Shown here piece after piece: positions 5,879-7,408 of a stretch of 7,408 nt of DNA. This DNA is from Chloroflexota bacterium (lineage in GTDB: Bacteria; Chloroflexota; Ktedonobacteria; Ktedonobacterales; Ktedonobacteraceae), in NCBI GenBank assembly GCA_005881995.1, contig VBHV01000240.1:7709-15116 (forward strand), written 5' to 3'. The number at the start of each line of letters is the position of its first letter. The first letter of the stretch is position 1. The notes below the pieces were generated by a model. The model did no database searches, was not told the origin of the DNA, and saw only the letters and a list, made by a program, of their open reading frames with translations. A program made the position numbers and the translations under genes.

Positions 5879-5955
5879 TATTACCTTCCTTTGCTAAACA
5901 CCTTGCAACCTCTCACGATTGCAGCACCCGCAAGCTTTTTTCTGCTACCACGCAG

Positions 5956-5973
5956 TTTATGAGATCTCATAAA
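5956..5973. promoter_or_regulatory. Perfect 18-bp palindrome upstream of the CHAP gene, operator candidate
   Basis: TTTATGAGATCTCATAAA equals its own reverse complement over 18 positions. It lies about 80 nt upstream of the TTG start of the CHAP gene (about 160 nt from the ATG alternative), where a dimeric regulator would be expected to bind. No regulator is identified. Confidence 0.5.
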
Positions 5974-6119
5974 GTGTCTCCATACAAAAGCGTGAATAGA
6001 TAGTAGCGCCTGTTATGGCGCTCTTACCCACTATACACTGTGAGACAAAATATGCCCTTGCTTGCTAACTCTTGCAAGTCGCGAGGAAGCGCACCCTGAT
6101 GGGCGCAATGCAGCTTACC

Positions 6120-6146
6120 CCTACAAGTCAACCCGGTGCTTGTAGG
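6120..6146 (-). terminator. 8-bp hairpin downstream of the receiver-like gene, possible terminator
   Basis: CCTACAAG (6120-6127) and CTTGTAGG (6139-6146) form a perfect stem with an 11-nt loop, about 45 nt past the stop of the receiver-like gene. The T-tract on the minus strand is poor, so terminator function is tentative. Confidence 0.35.
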
Positions 6147-6191
6147 CTTTGGGGCCTTGCTTTCGTGCAGTGGTATGATGGAAACAAAGAT

Positions 6192-6584
6192 TTAACGCTC
6201 AGAATCAGAAGGGGAGGTATATTCACTCAGCATGCGCTTCACCAACTCCGGCATATCGCTGGTGAATTTGGAATTTGCCACAATGCGCTGCGCGCCAGCC
6301 TCGATAGCCCTGGCGCGTGCCTCTAGATCCATATGGGAGCCGAAAGCCAGAACCGCATAGCCACTGGCTCGTGCCTGGCGAATGGCGGCTTCCCAGTCAA
6401 CACCTGTCGTGGCTGTATTCACAATAACCAGCGCCGGTTTCTCTTCCCCGGCAGCGGTCAAGCCCTGCTCGAAAGCTGCGAGCGTGCGAACTGTTTTGAC
6501 CTCCATATCATGATGCCGTAGGGTATCGCGCATCTTCACAGAAAAGAAGAGGTCTCTCTCCAACGCGAGTATATGTGTAGTCAC
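6192..6584 (-). CDS. Degenerate response-regulator receiver-like protein, stand-alone
   Basis: This 130-residue single-domain protein has a CheY-like pattern: ILALERDLFF at the first strand, a helix around 16-25, PALVIVNTATTGVDW at the third strand, YAVLAFGSH at the fourth, and AIEAGAQRIVANSKF at the fifth, followed by a final helix (MPELVKRMLSEY). The phosphoacceptor position is Asn56 instead of Asp. The acidic pair is reduced to Glu9 with Arg10. The conserved Lys position near the fifth strand appears to be Asn104. It is therefore unlikely to be switched by a histidine kinase and more likely works as a protein-interaction module. The start is GTG at 6582-6584, with TTGGAG about 5 nt before it. 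It begins 12 nt after the stop of the CNGTHH protein gene, so the two form an operon. The alignment was made by eye; a very divergent Rossmann-like fold is the alternative. Confidence 0.7.
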   Translation of the reverse strand: MTTHILALERDLFFSVKMRDTLRHHDMEVKTVRTLAAFEQGLTAAGEEKPALVIVNTATTGVDWEAAIRQARASGYAVLAFGSHMDLEARARAIEAGAQRIVANSKFTSDMPELVKRMLSEYTSPSDSER

Positions 6585-6596
6585 AACATCTCCAAC

Positions 6597-7115
6597 CTAA
6601 TCGTCTGGCGGCTCGAGCACCGGTCGGCGGAACAGATCGCCCAATTCCTGGTTAATCACATCCAGGTTGGTGTAAAGCTCCGGGGATAGCACGTGATGTG
6701 TGCCGTTACAGTACGGCTTCTCGCACTTTTTCATATGGCTGGTCTCAAACAGCAAATTCCCGTTTTCAACGCTCAACCAGATATGCTTGCGTGAATACCC
6801 ATCTCCCCATTTGAGGAGAAGCCCATCGCGGTATTCATCGAACCGCCCCTGACCGTAAAGGTAATCACGATTGAACATAAAGAGAATGGCGCGCACTCGA
6901 CTATCCTCTATCACCTTCTCCGCCTCAGGTGACATCTGGGTGGTAGCCTCCTGCGCCAGGTCTTCCGCGGGAATATATAGTTCACGAGAAGAGTGCGACT
7001 CCTCGCGGATCATTTGCTGTATCATCTCTCCCTCGATATCAGAGAGGCCGTGGCTTTGTCCTAAAATAGGAGACTTCTTCGGTTTCTGGTTGCCACGCTT
7101 GTCGTTATCGACCAT
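6597..7115 (-). CDS. Unrecognised protein with CNGTHH (CDGSH-like) motif, first gene of a two-gene operon
   Basis: The gene encodes 172 residues and is not recognised. The N-terminus is basic and polar (MVDNDKRGNQKPKKSP, then residues 17-60 rich in Glu, Gln and Ser) and probably disordered. About 63-165 looks folded, with RAILFMFNRDYLYGQGRFDE, LLLKWGDG and HIWLSVENGNLLFE. The notable part is residues 127-141: His127, Cys131, PYCNGTHH with Cys136, and His140-His141. PYCNGTH resembles the second half of the CDGSH [2Fe-2S] motif (PxCDGSH). The two upstream cysteines of that motif are missing, however, and Asp is replaced by Asn. A zinc site of H-x3-C-x4-C-x3-H type fits what is present equally well. 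There is no signal peptide or membrane segment. ATG 7115 has AAGGAG at 7 nt. The gene is followed after 12 nt by the receiver-like gene, so a shared function is likely. Confidence 0.72.
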   Translation of the reverse strand: MVDNDKRGNQKPKKSPILGQSHGLSDIEGEMIQQMIREESHSSRELYIPAEDLAQEATTQMSPEAEKVIEDSRVRAILFMFNRDYLYGQGRFDEYRDGLLLKWGDGYSRKHIWLSVENGNLLFETSHMKKCEKPYCNGTHHVLSPELYTNLDVINQELGDLFRRPVLEPPDD

Positions 7116-7193
7116 CTTGCTGCTCCTTGCTAGCGAATAGGATAGTTTCCCTTTCCTACTGTACCACGCGGAATGGAATAATTGCTATAGCCC

Positions 7194-7223
7194 TTAACTG
7201 TCTAAAAGAAAATCGATAGTTAA
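7194..7223. promoter_or_regulatory. 9-bp imperfect inverted repeat in a divergent intergenic region
   Basis: TTAACTGTC (7194-7202) and GATAGTTAA (7215-7223) are inverted with one mismatch, separated by 12 nt of A-rich sequence. It lies between the minus-strand operon start (7115) and a ribosome site at 7225-7230. It could be an operator for the plus-strand remnant, or a leader hairpin with one G-U pair. Confidence 0.35.
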
Positions 7224-7238
7224 CAAGGAGCTTGTGTC

Positions 7239-7307
7239 ATGTCAACCGAAGCAAACAAGGCGCTCATCCCTCGTGGGGTTGAGGAACTCAACGAAGGACT
7301 CCCTTAA
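7239..7307 (+). pseudogene. 22-codon remnant resembling the start of a SnoaL-like ester cyclase gene
   Basis: A perfect AAGGAG (7225-7230) sits 8 nt before ATG 7239, and the frame reads MSTEANKALIPRGVEELNEG followed by LP and TAA. The start strongly recalls the N-terminus of SnoaL-like ester cyclases of the NTF2-like fold, which commonly begin MSTEENKALIRRF.EEVWN.GN (from memory of the family). The body of such a gene (about 130-150 residues) is absent: the frame stops after 22 codons, and I found no continuation in the other frames to 7408. It is most simply a decayed or truncated copy whose 5' end and ribosome site survive. An alternative is a short leader peptide, since a strong inverted repeat follows 6 nt later. 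Confidence 0.5.
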
Positions 7308-7312
7308 ATACA

Positions 7313-7365
7313 GAGAAGATGCGTTGGGCATGTCGTCCTCAGCGAGACGCCACTGGCATCTTCTC
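7313..7365. repeat. 53-bp element with perfect 10-bp terminal inverted repeats
   Basis: GAGAAGATGC (7313-7322) and GCATCTTCTC (7356-7365) are exact inverted copies around 33 nt. A smaller GC hairpin follows, GCCGC (7375-7379) with GCGGC (7387-7391). The element begins right after the truncated 22-codon frame. It could be a terminator, a structured RNA or a small dispersed repeat. The T-run after it (CTTTAAAC) is weak. Confidence 0.5.
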
Positions 7366-7408
7366 CTTTAAACTGCCGCAGGGCAGGCGGCAAGAAAACC
7401 ACGCTTTA

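Larger units (their letters stand above)
5879..6191. other. Intergenic region upstream of the CHAP gene, 313 bp
   Basis: No convincing gene is seen. It holds the CHAP ribosome site at its left end, an 18-bp perfect palindrome (5956-5973), a GC-rich 6-bp hairpin (6005-6010 with 6017-6022, loop TGTTAT) and an 8-bp hairpin (6120-6146). A minus-strand TATAGT at 6030-6035 could be a -10 box, but no -35 supports it. No tRNA-like fold was recognised. Confidence 0.5.

Noticed and set aside
4988..6078. Three copies of the palindrome CTTGCAAG (4988-4995, 5024-5031, 6071-6078)
   Set aside because: An 8-bp palindrome is short, spacing is irregular and one copy sits in a hairpin loop; this is likely chance.
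6072..6326. 84-codon plus-strand frame downstream of the receiver-like gene
   Set aside because: It overlaps the 3' end of the receiver-like gene on the opposite strand and shows no domain or good ribosome site.
7349..7355. GCCACTG, as in the conserved box of cobalamin riboswitches
   Set aside because: The other conserved cobalamin-riboswitch elements are not seen around it and no B12-related gene follows in the window; a 7-base match is not enough.

Overview
This is a mid-GC bacterial chromosomal segment with short intergenic gaps, Shine-Dalgarno-led genes and recognisable sigma-70-type promoters. The gene mix is an ECF-like ABC ATPase, an M20 peptidase, a subtilase without a signal peptide, an A-type Fe-S carrier with a Cys-rich tail and a LysM-CHAP cell-wall protein. 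This fits a soil Chloroflexota of the Ktedonobacter type, but that is an impression: no phylogenetic marker is present.

Layout. (1) 1-1404, minus strand: an M20/PepT-like peptidase is followed 71 bp later by the start of an ABC ATPase that runs off the window edge. (2) 1405-1631: a divergent promoter region with a good -10 element on each strand. (3) 1632-3668, plus strand: an intracellular-looking S8 (subtilisin-like) peptidase with an unrecognised N-terminal region, followed 15 bp later by a small three-helix membrane protein whose tail contains six 9-bp tandem repeats. (4) 3809-4057, plus: a small two-helix membrane protein. The intervals on both sides of it carry the same exact 17-bp sequence. 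(5) 4073-4690, plus: the downstream 17-bp copy supplies the -35 box of a near-consensus promoter. This is followed by a perfect 20-bp palindrome in the leader, a HesB/IscA-type carrier gene and a hairpin terminator. (6) 4725-4928: a probable Arg-rich microprotein. (7) 5129-5878, minus: a secreted LysM-CHAP protein, with terminator-like hairpins downstream and an 18-bp perfect palindrome upstream. (8) 6192-7115, minus: a two-gene operon of an unrecognised protein with a CNGTHH motif followed by a degenerate response-regulator receiver. (9) 7116-7408: a divergent region with inverted repeats and a 22-codon remnant that looks like the start of a SnoaL-like ester cyclase gene.

How the parts may work together. 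The S8 peptidase and its adjacent membrane protein are probably co-transcribed and are the best candidate for an uncharacterised functional pair. The Fe-S carrier appears to be a monocistronic, probably regulated unit. The CNGTHH protein and receiver-like protein probably act together without phosphorylation. No mobile element, CRISPR array, tRNA or rRNA was seen.
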